Source of the DNA: Vicinamibacterales bacterium
GTDB taxonomy: Bacteria; Acidobacteriota; Vicinamibacteria; Vicinamibacterales; UBA2999
Direction: 5' to 3'
Assembly (NCBI GenBank): GCA_041394705.1
Contig: JAWKHS010000019.1
Span: forward strand, 1 to 64,000
DNA: 64,000 bases
Of the stretch, positions 9,211-17,277 are shown piece after piece. Under the pieces are notes generated by a model. The model made no database searches. It was not told the DNA's origin and was given only the letters and a program-made list of their open reading frames with translations. The stretch's first letter is position 1, and every line of letters begins with the position of its first letter. Made by a program: the position numbers and the translations under genes.

Positions 9211-9837
9211 TCACGCGCCATCGGGCGGCGGGGCGGGCGCGGCCAGGTCGCCGTCCAGGCGCCGCCGGATCCAGGTCTTGGCTGCGAGCCAGCCGCGCTT
9301 CACCGTGGAGGGCGACGTGCCCAGGGCCTCTGCCGCCTCCTCGATCGACAGGCCCGCGAAGTAACGCATCTCGACGATGCGGCTCTGCTCGGCGCTCATG
9401 GCTTCGAGCTCGACGAGCGCGCGGTCCAGGTCCAGGAGATCGACCGGCCGGGCGCCGACGCTGAGGTGGCCTTCCTCCAGATCGACGCCCACGGCGCCGT
9501 CGCCGCGCTTCACGGCCGCCCGGGCGCGGGCGTGGTCGACGAGCACGGCCCGGACCACCCGGGCCGCCACCGCGAAGAAGTGCGTGCGGTCGCTCCACTG
9601 CTTGCCGGGCTGGCCCTGCGCCAGCCGGAGGTAGGCCTCGCTGACGAGGGCCGTGGGCTGCAGCGTGTGGCCGGGGCGTTCGCGGCTCAGGTGCCGGGCG
9701 GCGATCCGGTGCAGCTCGGGGTAGACCAGCTCCATGAGCCGCGGGAGCGCGTCGGCGCGGCCTTCCGACCAGTCGTGCAGGAGTCGCGTCAGTTCTTCGG
9801 CCGGCGGTGACGACATCGCGGGGGAGGTCGCATCCAT
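9211..9837 (-). CDS. ECF RNA polymerase sigma factor (TIGR02999-type, kinase-linked)
   Basis: A 208-residue ECF sigma factor. Region 2 includes LVYPELHRIAARHLSRERPGH and YLRLAQG, and region 4 reads IVEMRYFAGLSIEEAAEALG with a helix-turn-helix ending SPSTVKRGWLAAKTWI. This subtype usually sits beside a serine/threonine kinase, as here, and lacks a classical anti-sigma gene. It is the first gene of a minus-strand operon and is divergent from the lipid cluster that starts at 10012, so it could regulate that cluster. A second ATG at 9816 is an alternative start. Confidence 0.87.
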   Translation of the reverse strand: MDATSPAMSSPPAEELTRLLHDWSEGRADALPRLMELVYPELHRIAARHLSRERPGHTLQPTALVSEAYLRLAQGQPGKQWSDRTHFFAVAARVVRAVLVDHARARAAVKRGDGAVGVDLEEGHLSVGARPVDLLDLDRALVELEAMSAEQSRIVEMRYFAGLSIEEAAEALGTSPSTVKRGWLAAKTWIRRRLDGDLAAPAPPPDGA

Positions 9838-10011
9838 GGTCGCACACGCGATGGCGGTTGCCGCCGGTGCCCCCGCCGCCTCGCGCCGGACTGCCCGTGG
9901 TTCCACGCCGCTTCGCGCGCACGAGCGTCGATCCGGAGCGTCCGGCAGTACGCCCACCCACGGGCTGACCCACTTTCCCGTCCGCTTCCGCTTTCCCGGC
10001 CAGGAACCCGC

Positions 10012-10974
10012 GTGCCCAACGTCATCCTCTTCCCGGGACAGAGCTCGGCCGATCCGCGCGCCCTCAGCCGCGCCCGTCGCGCGCATCCCGCGGCGGCGCA
10101 GGTGGCCGCGGAGGCGGCCGCCGTGCTGGGCGCAGGAGATGCCGACCGGTATCTCCACGCCGACACGGCGCCGCTCGCGACGAACCGCGACGTCCAGATC
10201 GTCGTGTTCGTGGCCAGCCAGATGTATCTCCGCGCGCTCGCCGAGGAAGGCGTCGCGGCCGAGACCTCGCTCGGGCTGAGCCTCGGGGAGTACTCGCATC
10301 TCGTGCACATCGGGGCGCTCGATTTCGCCAGCGCTCTCGCACTGGTCAGCGAGCGCGGCCGCTGCTACGACGAGGCGCCGCCCGGCGTGATGGTCACGGT
10401 GCTGGGCGCCGACCGCGACGCGGTCGAGCAGGTCGTCGCCGCCGGCCGTGCGCACGGCCCGGTCGTCGTCAGCAACTACAACGCGCGCACGCAACACGTG
10501 GTGGCCGGCGCGGCCGGCGCCGTCGCCTGGGTGGCGCACGAACTGGAGGAGGCGCACGGCGCTCACACGGTCGAGATCGAGCCGCGCGTGCCCATGCACT
10601 CGCCGCTGATGACGGGCGTGGCCGCGCGGTTGCGTCGAGTGCTCGAGGCGGCGCCCTGGATGCCGCCGGCCTTCGGCTACCGGCCCAACGTCACCGCCGG
10701 CTCCATCCCGCCCCGCGCCTGCCGGGCCGACACGTTCGTGGCGCTCCTCGAACGCCACGTCAGCGAGCCCGTGCGGTGGGACGCCTCGGTGGACGCGGTC
10801 GTGGCGGCCTGTCCCGGCGCGACGTTCGTCGAGGTGGGGCCCGGCGTCGTGCTGCACAACCTGCTCGGGCGGGCCTGGAGGCGCGTTCCGCGGGCGCACG
10901 TCGACGCCCCAGACGGGGCCGATCCCGCCGCGCACTTCCGCCGCCTCCTGGAGACCCTCTGTGCTCGCGCCTGA
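10012..10974 (+). CDS. Acyl carrier protein S-malonyltransferase-like acyltransferase
   Basis: A 320-residue FabD/PksC-like acyltransferase that would load malonyl groups onto the cluster ACP. It begins with the LFPGQSS motif. The nucleophile elbow reads GLSLGEY with Ser90; the usual His before Ser is Leu here. An Arg in SERGRCYDEA matches the carboxylate-binding Arg, and the catalytic His is His196 in VPMHSPLM. The GTG start has an AGGA about 7 bases upstream. It is the first gene of the 14-gene operon and overlaps the next gene by 14 bases. Confidence 0.85.
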   Translation: MPNVILFPGQSSADPRALSRARRAHPAAAQVAAEAAAVLGAGDADRYLHADTAPLATNRDVQIVVFVASQMYLRALAEEGVAAETSLGLSLGEYSHLVHIGALDFASALALVSERGRCYDEAPPGVMVTVLGADRDAVEQVVAAGRAHGPVVVSNYNARTQHVVAGAAGAVAWVAHELEEAHGAHTVEIEPRVPMHSPLMTGVAARLRRVLEAAPWMPPAFGYRPNVTAGSIPPRACRADTFVALLERHVSEPVRWDASVDAVVAACPGATFVEVGPGVVLHNLLGRAWRRVPRAHVDAPDGADPAAHFRRLLETLCARA

Positions 10975-11494
10975 GACCCTCGCCGCGACGGTGCGGCGGC
11001 TGAAGCGGGGCCCGATCGTGGGCGGCGGCGCCGGCACGCCGGTCCGCCTCGCGGGTGACGCCCTCGACCGCCTGCTCGCGCACCGGCCGCCGATGCGGCT
11101 GCTGGACGGCGTGGACGTGGTGGATCTGCCGGCGGCCGCCGTGCGCGGCCATCGTACGCTCGCGCCCGACGACCTGGGATTCGCGGGCCACTTCCCCGGG
11201 GCTCCAGTCTATCCGGGCGTGCTGACGGTGGAGGCGATCGGCCAGCTTGCGCTGACGCTCGTGCACTTCGCGGGCCGTGGGACCGCGCGGGTGCCGGACG
11301 ACGTGGTGCCGCCGGCCGTCCGCGCCACTCACATCCACCACGCCGCGTTCCTGGCGCCGTTCCGTCCCGGCGATGTGATGACGCTCCACGCGCAGGTCGT
11401 GGCGCACGACATGACGATGGTGGCCGCCGGCCAGGCGTGGAACGGCGACGTGCTGGCGGCCATCGCCGTCGCGGAGGTCTACGTCGATGCGTAG
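10961..11494 (+). CDS. FabZ-like 3-hydroxyacyl-ACP dehydratase
   Basis: A 177-residue hot-dog-fold dehydratase. The family core GHFPGAPVYPGVLTVEAIGQ is complete, with His77 and Glu91 at the 14-residue spacing of FabZ catalytic residues. HRPPMRLLDGV upstream is the usual substrate-tunnel segment. It would dehydrate 3-hydroxyacyl-ACP made by the nearby ketoreductase. The GTG start overlaps the acyltransferase end by 14 bases and has a GGAG in front. The N-terminal 25 residues are an extra lead-in compared with FabZ of E. coli. Confidence 0.85.
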   Translation: MLAPETLAATVRRLKRGPIVGGGAGTPVRLAGDALDRLLAHRPPMRLLDGVDVVDLPAAAVRGHRTLAPDDLGFAGHFPGAPVYPGVLTVEAIGQLALTLVHFAGRGTARVPDDVVPPAVRATHIHHAAFLAPFRPGDVMTLHAQVVAHDMTMVAAGQAWNGDVLAAIAVAEVYVDA

Positions 11495-12767
11495 GCGCGT
11501 GGTCGTGACCGGCATGAGCGTGAACACGGCGCTGGGCGACACGCTGGACGGCTTCTACGGCGCGCTCATGGCCGGCCAGTCCGCGATCACGCGCTGGAGG
11601 GCGTTCCCGACCGACCGGGTGTACAGCAAGGTGGGCGGCGACCTGTCGTACTACGACGTCGACGCGAAGCTGGCGTCTCTCGAGCCCCGGCTGCCGGCGG
11701 ACGTGTACCGGCGACTCCGGAAGCTGGTCGCGCGTGTGCCGTGGACCACGAAGCTGACGATGCTGCTGGCGGCCGACGGCTGGCTCGATGCCGGGCTGTT
11801 CGACGCCGGCTACGACCCCCACGCCCAGGCCGTCGTCGTGTCGGGCCACAACCTGAACGCCCTCTACCAGTACGACTCGCGCCGCCAGTTCGAGGAGGAG
11901 CCGGACTTCATCGACGGCATGACGTCGCTCTACTCGCTCGACACCGATCACGCCGGCTGCGTGTCGGAGGTGCTCCAGACGCGGGGGCCCATCTACACGA
12001 TGGGCGCAGCCTGCGCCAGCGGCAACGTGGCGCTCCGGACGGCCCTCGACGAGATCCGCCATCACGGGGCCGAGACCGCGCTGGTCGTCGGCGCGGTGCT
12101 CGAGTTCGCGCCCATCGACGTCCACGCCATGGCGCTCATGGGGGCCATCACGTTCCAGAGCTTCAACGAGACGCCGGCCAGGGCGAGCCGGCCGTATGAC
12201 ACCCGGCGGGAGGGCTTCGTGCCCGCGCACGGCGGCGCCACCCTCGTGCTCGAGGAGTACGAGGCCGCGCGGCGCCGGAACGCCAGGATCTACGCCGAGG
12301 TGCTCGGATGCGCGGCCAACTCGGATGGCAGCCACCTGCCGCAGCCGTCCGAGGACGGGCAGGCGCGCGTCATGGCGCGGGTGCTGGCCGACGCGGGGGT
12401 GGCGCCCACGGACGTGGACTACGTGAACGCGCATGCCACGTCGACGCCGCTGGGCGACCTGACGGAGCTCCGGTCGATCAAGCGCGTCTTCGGCGGCCAC
12501 GCCTACGCCCTCAGCGTGAACGCGCCGAAGTCGATGCTCGGCCACTGCTGCTGGTCGGCGCCGACCGTCGAGACGGTGGCCGGACTCCTCCAGATGCGGG
12601 CGGGGCGGCTGCACCAGTCGATCAACATCGACGAGCTCGACCCGGCCGTGGACCTCGACGTCTGCCGGGACGGGCCCGTGACCCGCTCCGTGCGGGTGAT
12701 GCTCAAGAACTCCTTCGGCTTCGGCGGCATCAACTGCGTGAGCCTCTGGCGGCGCCATGACGCCTGA
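11487..12767 (+). CDS. FabF-type beta-ketoacyl synthase with intact active site
   Basis: A 426-residue KAS-II-like condensing enzyme that begins RRVVVTGMSVNTALG. The catalytic triad is complete: Cys176 in GAACASGN, His316 in NAHATSTPLGD and His353 in MLGHCCWSA, with Lys348 in APKSMLGH. In textbook beta-branching cassettes the stand-alone KS has Ser in place of Cys and only decarboxylates malonyl-ACP, so an intact Cys suggests real chain extension here. The C-terminus KNSFGFGGINC is the standard KS end. The gene overlaps its neighbours by 8 and 11 bases. Confidence 0.88.
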   Translation: MRRRVVVTGMSVNTALGDTLDGFYGALMAGQSAITRWRAFPTDRVYSKVGGDLSYYDVDAKLASLEPRLPADVYRRLRKLVARVPWTTKLTMLLAADGWLDAGLFDAGYDPHAQAVVVSGHNLNALYQYDSRRQFEEEPDFIDGMTSLYSLDTDHAGCVSEVLQTRGPIYTMGAACASGNVALRTALDEIRHHGAETALVVGAVLEFAPIDVHAMALMGAITFQSFNETPARASRPYDTRREGFVPAHGGATLVLEEYEAARRRNARIYAEVLGCAANSDGSHLPQPSEDGQARVMARVLADAGVAPTDVDYVNAHATSTPLGDLTELRSIKRVFGGHAYALSVNAPKSMLGHCCWSAPTVETVAGLLQMRAGRLHQSINIDELDPAVDLDVCRDGPVTRSVRVMLKNSFGFGGINCVSLWRRHDA

Positions 12768-13527
12768 TCGCGCGGCCGGCGCGGGCCGGGTCCTCTTCCT
12801 GACCGGCGGCTCGCGCGGCATCGGCGCGGGCGTGGTGACCGCGGCCGTGGCGGCCGGATTCGACGTCGCGTTCACGTATCGCGAACGGCGGGAGGCGGCC
12901 GACGGGGTCGTGGCGGAAGCCCTGGCGGCCGCGCCCGGCGCCCGGTGCCGGGCCTACCGCCTCGACGTCCGCGACTCGGCCGCGGTCGAGGCCGTCGGCG
13001 AGCGGGTGCTGGAAGACTTCGACACCGTGCACGTCGTGGTCGCCAACGCCGCGGTCACCCGCGCCGGCCTGGCCTTCTCGACCTCCGACGAGGACTGGCA
13101 GGACGTGCTCGACACGAACCTGTCCGGCGCGTTCTACGTGGCGCGGCAGTTCCTCCCGGCGTTCCTGGCCAACGGCTTCGGGCGCTTCATCTTCATGTCG
13201 TCGATCGCCTCGCAGGGGATGTCGGGGGACGTCGCGTACAGCGCGAGCAAGGCGGGGCTGCTGGGACTCTCGTCGGCGCTGGCCAAGGAGTACGGGCGGA
13301 AAGGCATCACGAGCAACGCGCTGCTCCTCAGCCTCTTCGAGACCGAGATGACGGCGAAGGAGCTGTCGCGCGAGAACCGCGAGTTCTACGCCCGGCACTG
13401 TCCCATCGGGCGGCCGGGCCAGGTCTCGGAAGCCGCCGCGGCCGTCCTCTTCCTGGCGAGCGACGGGGCGTCGTTCGTGAACGGCCAGGCGCTGGGCGTC
13501 ACCGGCGGCCTGGACTGGCTGCATTGA
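12757..13527 (+). CDS. FabG-like 3-oxoacyl-ACP reductase (SDR)
   Basis: A 256-residue classical short-chain dehydrogenase. The cofactor motif is TGGSRGIGAGV and the catalytic Ser is in SSIASQG. The active site YSASK (Tyr-x3-Lys) is standard for ketoreductases. The C-terminus NGQALGVTGGLDWLH resembles FabG. It would reduce 3-oxoacyl-ACP from the adjacent ketosynthase. It overlaps the ketosynthase gene by 11 bases, and the next gene starts 5 bases after its stop. Confidence 0.85.
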   Translation: MTPDRAAGAGRVLFLTGGSRGIGAGVVTAAVAAGFDVAFTYRERREAADGVVAEALAAAPGARCRAYRLDVRDSAAVEAVGERVLEDFDTVHVVVANAAVTRAGLAFSTSDEDWQDVLDTNLSGAFYVARQFLPAFLANGFGRFIFMSSIASQGMSGDVAYSASKAGLLGLSSALAKEYGRKGITSNALLLSLFETEMTAKELSRENREFYARHCPIGRPGQVSEAAAAVLFLASDGASFVNGQALGVTGGLDWLH

Positions 13528-13532
13528 GCGCC

Positions 13533-14777
13533 ATGTGGGCACGAGCCTCGGCGGTGCCGGTCGGGATCGACGCGCTCGGCGTCTACCCCTGCGCGTGCCG
13601 CCTGGACATCGGCACGCTCTGCGAGGCGCGGGGCCTCGACCTTGCGAACGTCCGGGACCGCCTGTTCTGTGACGAACGCTCGGTGATGGGACCGATCGAG
13701 GACGTGGTGACGCTGGCCGTCAACGCCGCCCTTCCGATCCTCACGGCGGCCGAGCGCGACGCCGTGCGGCTCCTCGTCGTCGCGACCGAGTCCGGTCCCG
13801 ACCAGGAGAAGCCCGTCAGCTCGTGGGTCCACCACTACCTCGGCCTCCGTCCCGACTGCCGCAATTTCGAGGTCAAGCACGCGTGCTACGGCGCGACCGG
13901 CGCGCTGCAGCTCGCGGCCGGCTGGATCGCGTCGGGCGTCGATCCGGGAGCGAAGGCCCTCGTGATCAACGCCGACCACGCGCTGTGGCACGACGGCGGC
14001 GCGGAGGAGGCCGTGCTCGGCGCGGCGGGAGTCGCGGTGCTCGTGTCGGCCCGGCCCCGGGTGGCGCGCCTCGACCTCGGCTGGCACGGCGTTCACGCGC
14101 ACGAGATCGCCGACATCTTCCGGCCGGCGCCCGGCGTGGAAACCGGCGATGCCGACGAGAGCCTGCTCTCGTATCTCGACGGCGTCGAAGCGGCCTACGA
14201 CGCCTACGTCGGACGGGTGGGGCAGCCGATCGACTTCGACACGTTCTTCGCGGCCAACGTCTATCACGTCCCGTTCGGCGGACTGTCGCAGCGCGCGCAC
14301 CTGAAGCTCGCCCGCAGGGAGCTCGGCCTCACGAAGGCCGGCGCCGAGGCGCACTGGGCGCGGAAGTCGCGCGCGTCGCTGACGTTCAACCGCCGGACAG
14401 GGGGCATCTACGGCGGCGCGACGTTCCTGGCGCTCGCGGGCGTCATCGCCAGCGGACGGGTGACGGCAGGCGACCGGGTGGGCATCTACAGCTACGGCTC
14501 GGGGTCGTGCGCCGAGTTCTACAGCGTGACGATCGAGGAGGGCGCGTACGCGGCCATCGCCGGGGCCGGCATCGAGGCCGGTCTCGAGCGGAGGCGGGCC
14601 TTGTCGCTGCGTGAGTACGAGGCGTGCGAGCGTGCCGTGTCAGCGGCGACCGCCGCACGTGATGTCCGCCCGGACGCCGATCTCGTCAGCGGGCTGTGGG
14701 ACGAGCAGTACGCGGGGCAGGGGAAGCTCGTCTTCCGCGGCATCCGTGACTACTACCGGGAGTATGCATGGAGCTGA
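13533..14777 (+). CDS. HMG-CoA synthase-like enzyme of a beta-branching cassette (PksG type)
   Basis: A 414-residue HMG-CoA synthase homologue. All three catalytic residues are visible: Glu86 in VVATESGPDQEKP, Cys118 in FEVKHACYGATGALQ and His245 in ANVYHVPFGG. In natural-product pathways such enzymes add an acetyl unit from a carrier protein to a 3-oxoacyl thioester, the first step of alkyl branching at the beta carbon. The two crotonase genes that follow are the standard ECH1 and ECH2 partners, which favours the PksG role over mevalonate synthesis. The ATG at 13533 is used; an in-frame TTG lies 9 bases upstream. Confidence 0.88.
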   Translation: MWARASAVPVGIDALGVYPCACRLDIGTLCEARGLDLANVRDRLFCDERSVMGPIEDVVTLAVNAALPILTAAERDAVRLLVVATESGPDQEKPVSSWVHHYLGLRPDCRNFEVKHACYGATGALQLAAGWIASGVDPGAKALVINADHALWHDGGAEEAVLGAAGVAVLVSARPRVARLDLGWHGVHAHEIADIFRPAPGVETGDADESLLSYLDGVEAAYDAYVGRVGQPIDFDTFFAANVYHVPFGGLSQRAHLKLARRELGLTKAGAEAHWARKSRASLTFNRRTGGIYGGATFLALAGVIASGRVTAGDRVGIYSYGSGSCAEFYSVTIEEGAYAAIAGAGIEAGLERRRALSLREYEACERAVSAATAARDVRPDADLVSGLWDEQYAGQGKLVFRGIRDYYREYAWS

Positions 14778-15481
14778 CGCCGGCGGTCGTCACGCTGCCG
14801 CTGCGGCTCGACCCGGTCACGGTGTCGGTGCTCGTCCGTGACCTCGAGATCGCGCTCGCCTCCCCGGCGCCAGTGGTCGTCCTGCGCGGGGCGTCGGCCG
14901 AGACCTTCTGCCTCGGCCTCGCCATCGACGCGGCCGACCAGGGGACCGACGCCACGCGCGAGTTCGCGGCGCTGCTCGTCACGCTGCACCGCGCGCCGAA
15001 GCCGCTGCTCGCCGCCGTGGACGGCGCCGCCATCGGCGGCGGCTTCGGCCTCGTGTGCGCCTGTGACTGGGTCGTCGCGGCCGAGCGGGCCACCTTCGGC
15101 CTGCCCGAGCTCGTCTGGGGGCTGCTGCCGGCCATGATCTGGCCGCTCGTCGCCGACCGCATGGCGCCCCACGTGGCCCGTCAGTGGACGCTCGGGGCGT
15201 ACGCGCGTCCGGCCGGGGACGCGCTCTCGGCTGGCGCGGTCGACGAGATGGTGCCCGCCGGGCGCCTGGACGCCGCCGTTCGCCGGGGCGTCCGGACGCT
15301 GGCGCGCCTGGAGCCCGCCGCGCTGCCCCGACTGCGCGCATGGATCCGCGACTCGCGGCGGCTGCCGCTCGCCGACGCCATCGCCGAGGGCGCCGCGATC
15401 ACGAGCGGCCTCATGACCGACGCGGCGGTCCACCGGCGATGGCGCGCGTTCGCCGAGGGAGAGTCGCCATGGTCCGCGTGA
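14768..15481 (+). CDS. ECH1-type crotonase (dehydratase of the beta-branching cassette, PksH-like)
   Basis: A 237-residue enoyl-CoA hydratase/isomerase-fold protein. It keeps the oxyanion-hole segment DGAAIGGGFGLVCACD and the segment TFGLPELVWGLLPA, whose Glu and context match the PksH/ECH1 group. It would dehydrate the HMG-like adduct made by the preceding synthase. It overlaps the synthase gene by 10 bases and the ECH2 gene by 13 bases, so the HMGS-ECH1-ECH2 trio is translationally coupled. Confidence 0.83.
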   Translation: MELTPAVVTLPLRLDPVTVSVLVRDLEIALASPAPVVVLRGASAETFCLGLAIDAADQGTDATREFAALLVTLHRAPKPLLAAVDGAAIGGGFGLVCACDWVVAAERATFGLPELVWGLLPAMIWPLVADRMAPHVARQWTLGAYARPAGDALSAGAVDEMVPAGRLDAAVRRGVRTLARLEPAALPRLRAWIRDSRRLPLADAIAEGAAITSGLMTDAAVHRRWRAFAEGESPWSA

Positions 15482-16200
15482 CCGGAACCGGCGGCGTGGT
15501 CGAGATCGCCCTGGCCGACCCGGCGACGGGCAACGCGCTGGGCGAGACGATGGTGCACGCGCTGACCTCCGCGATCGAGCGCGCGGGAGCGGAGGAGGCG
15601 ACGCGAGTCGTCTTGCTGACGGGCGACGGCGACTCGTTCTCGTCGGGCGCGCCAGTCGCGCTCCTCGCCGCGCTCGCCGAGGGCCGGCTGCGCCCGGTGG
15701 ACATCCGCCTGCCTCGCGTCCTGCTCGACTGTCCGGTCCCGGTCATCGCGGCGATGGACGGCCATGCGGTCGGGGGAGGATTCGCGCTCGGCCTCGCCGC
15801 GGATCTGGTCATCCTGGCGCGCGAGTGTCGCTACGGCTTCACGTTCCTGAACCTGGGTTTCACGCCCGGCATGGGCACGACGGCCCTGTGCGAGCACGCC
15901 CTCGCGCCGGCCGTCGCTCACGAGCTGCTCTACACGGGCGAGCTCAGGCGCGGCGTCGACTTCGCGGGGAGCGGCGTGAACGGCGTGCTGCCGCGGCGGG
16001 ACGTGCGCGCCCGCGCCCGCGACCTGGCGGCGCGCATCGCGGAGAAGCCGCGGCTCGCCCTGGAGCTCCTCAAGCGGACGCTCACGCTGCCGCGCCGGCG
16101 GGCCTTCGAGCAGGCCCTGACGATCGAGTCGTTGATGCATCAGGTGACGCTGGGCGGCCCAGGCGCCGCCGATGCCATCCGGGGCGCCTATGTGGACTGA
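15469..16200 (+). CDS. ECH2-type crotonase (decarboxylase of the beta-branching cassette, PksI-like)
   Basis: A 243-residue crotonase-fold protein. The hallmark NLGFTPGMGTT (near residues 129-139) matches the PksI/ECH2 group, where the Glu found in hydratases is absent and the enzyme decarboxylates the glutaconyl intermediate to leave a beta-methyl branch. The oxyanion segment MDGHAVGGGFALGLAAD is intact. The ATG at 15469 is preceded by GAGGGA. It overlaps ECH1 upstream and the next SDR gene downstream. Confidence 0.85.
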   Translation: MVRVTGTGGVVEIALADPATGNALGETMVHALTSAIERAGAEEATRVVLLTGDGDSFSSGAPVALLAALAEGRLRPVDIRLPRVLLDCPVPVIAAMDGHAVGGGFALGLAADLVILARECRYGFTFLNLGFTPGMGTTALCEHALAPAVAHELLYTGELRRGVDFAGSGVNGVLPRRDVRARARDLAARIAEKPRLALELLKRTLTLPRRRAFEQALTIESLMHQVTLGGPGAADAIRGAYVD

Positions 16201-17008
16201 CTATCGGGGCAAGGCCGTCCTCGTGACGGGCGGCACGCGCGGCATCGGGCTGGCCACGGGACTCGCCTTCGGCAGGCGCGGCGCCGAGGTGACCCTCACC
16301 TACAAGTGGGGGCCCGACGACGAGCGGCCGATCCTCGACGCGTTCGAGGCCGTCGACGCACCGCCGCCGAGGCTCGTGCAGGCCGATGCCGCGCACGACG
16401 ACGACATCCGCGCCGTACTGGAGGACCTGCGGACGCGTCACGCGCGGCTGGAGGCGCTGGTGTCGAACGCGGCCTTCGGCGTCCCCGTGGCGTCGGTGGA
16501 CGCCTATTCGAAGCGGGCATTCCAGGCCGGGCTCGACGCGACGGCCTGGCCGCTCGTCGCGCACGTGCAGGCCGCCCGCGCCGTCTTCGGACGGGCCCCG
16601 CGCTACGTCGTCGGCGTGTCGTCAGAGGGCGCCGAGTCGATGCACGCCGGCTACGACCTCATCGCCGCCGCCAAGGCGGCGCTCGAGACGCTCTGCCGCT
16701 ACCTGCACTACCGGCTCCACCCGGACGGCACGACCGTGAACGTGGTCCGCACGCGCTTCGTGGACACGGCGTCCCTGGCCGCCACGTTCGGGGACGGGTT
16801 CGCGGACTTCGTGCGGACCTACGAACCCGACGTGCTGACGCCGCCGGCGCTCGTGGCCGAGGCCATCTACGGGCTCTGCGCCGGGCCGATGGATGCCGTC
16901 GGCGGCCAGGTCGTGACGGTCGACGGCGGCGCCGGGCTCTTCGAGAACTTCTCCCGTCTGTTCCAGGAACGTCACCTGCATCCCATCCGCCCGAAGGAGA
17001 CCGCATGA
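16190..17008 (+). CDS. FabL/FabI-like enoyl-ACP reductase (SDR with Tyr-x6-Lys)
   Basis: A 272-residue SDR. The nucleotide site is TGGTRGIGLATGLAF. The active site is Tyr155 and Lys162 (GYDLIAAAK), a Tyr-x6-Lys spacing typical of enoyl-ACP reductases such as FabI and FabL rather than the Tyr-x3-Lys of ketoreductases. It would therefore saturate the double bond made by the dehydratase. The start at 16190 (MWTDYRGK) places the Rossmann fold at the usual distance; an ATG at 16172 is possible. The stop overlaps the ACP start (ATGA). Confidence 0.78.
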   Translation: MWTDYRGKAVLVTGGTRGIGLATGLAFGRRGAEVTLTYKWGPDDERPILDAFEAVDAPPPRLVQADAAHDDDIRAVLEDLRTRHARLEALVSNAAFGVPVASVDAYSKRAFQAGLDATAWPLVAHVQAARAVFGRAPRYVVGVSSEGAESMHAGYDLIAAAKAALETLCRYLHYRLHPDGTTVNVVRTRFVDTASLAATFGDGFADFVRTYEPDVLTPPALVAEAIYGLCAGPMDAVGGQVVTVDGGAGLFENFSRLFQERHLHPIRPKETA

Positions 17009-17277
17009 CTCGTGAAGCTGTACTCGCCGTCGTCGTCAAGCACCTGGCCAACGCCGTCGACGGCATCGATCCGGCCACGATCGACCCGACCCGTTCGCTC
17101 AAGGAGTACGGCGCCAACAGTCTCGACATCGTCGAGGTGGTGTCCGGGGCGATGCGCGAGCTGAAGGTGAAGGTGCCGCGGACCCAGCTGAACACGTTGA
17201 CGAACATCGACGGCCTGGTGTCGCTGCTCCACGAGGCGAAGACCGGCGCGGCCGTCGCCACGGGCGCGAGCGCATGA
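17005..17277 (+). CDS. Acyl carrier protein, donor-ACP-like
   Basis: A 90-residue stand-alone carrier protein. Ser39 in EYGANSLDIVEVV is the predicted 4'-phosphopantetheine site. The GANS form, instead of the GxDSL of ordinary fatty-acid ACPs, is shared with the donor ACPs (AcpK type) of beta-branching cassettes. It is the only carrier protein in the operon, and no phosphopantetheinyl transferase is in the window. It overlaps both flanking SDR genes by 4 bases (ATGA at each end), and GAAGGAGA lies just before the ATG. Confidence 0.87.
   Translation: MTREAVLAVVVKHLANAVDGIDPATIDPTRSLKEYGANSLDIVEVVSGAMRELKVKVPRTQLNTLTNIDGLVSLLHEAKTGAAVATGASA

Noticed and set aside
9108..9221. Extended N-terminus of the kinase from ATG 9221
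   Set aside because: Kept only as an alternative. The MTPERW start at 9107 is the one usual for this kinase group, and the 38 extra residues are low-complexity.
11487..12767. Ketosynthase as a Cys-to-Ser decarboxylase
   Set aside because: The active-site codon at 12012-12014 is TGC (Cys).
13533..14777. HMG-CoA synthase as part of a mevalonate pathway
   Set aside because: No HMG-CoA reductase or mevalonate kinases nearby; the next two genes are ECH1 and ECH2 type, which define a beta-branching cassette.
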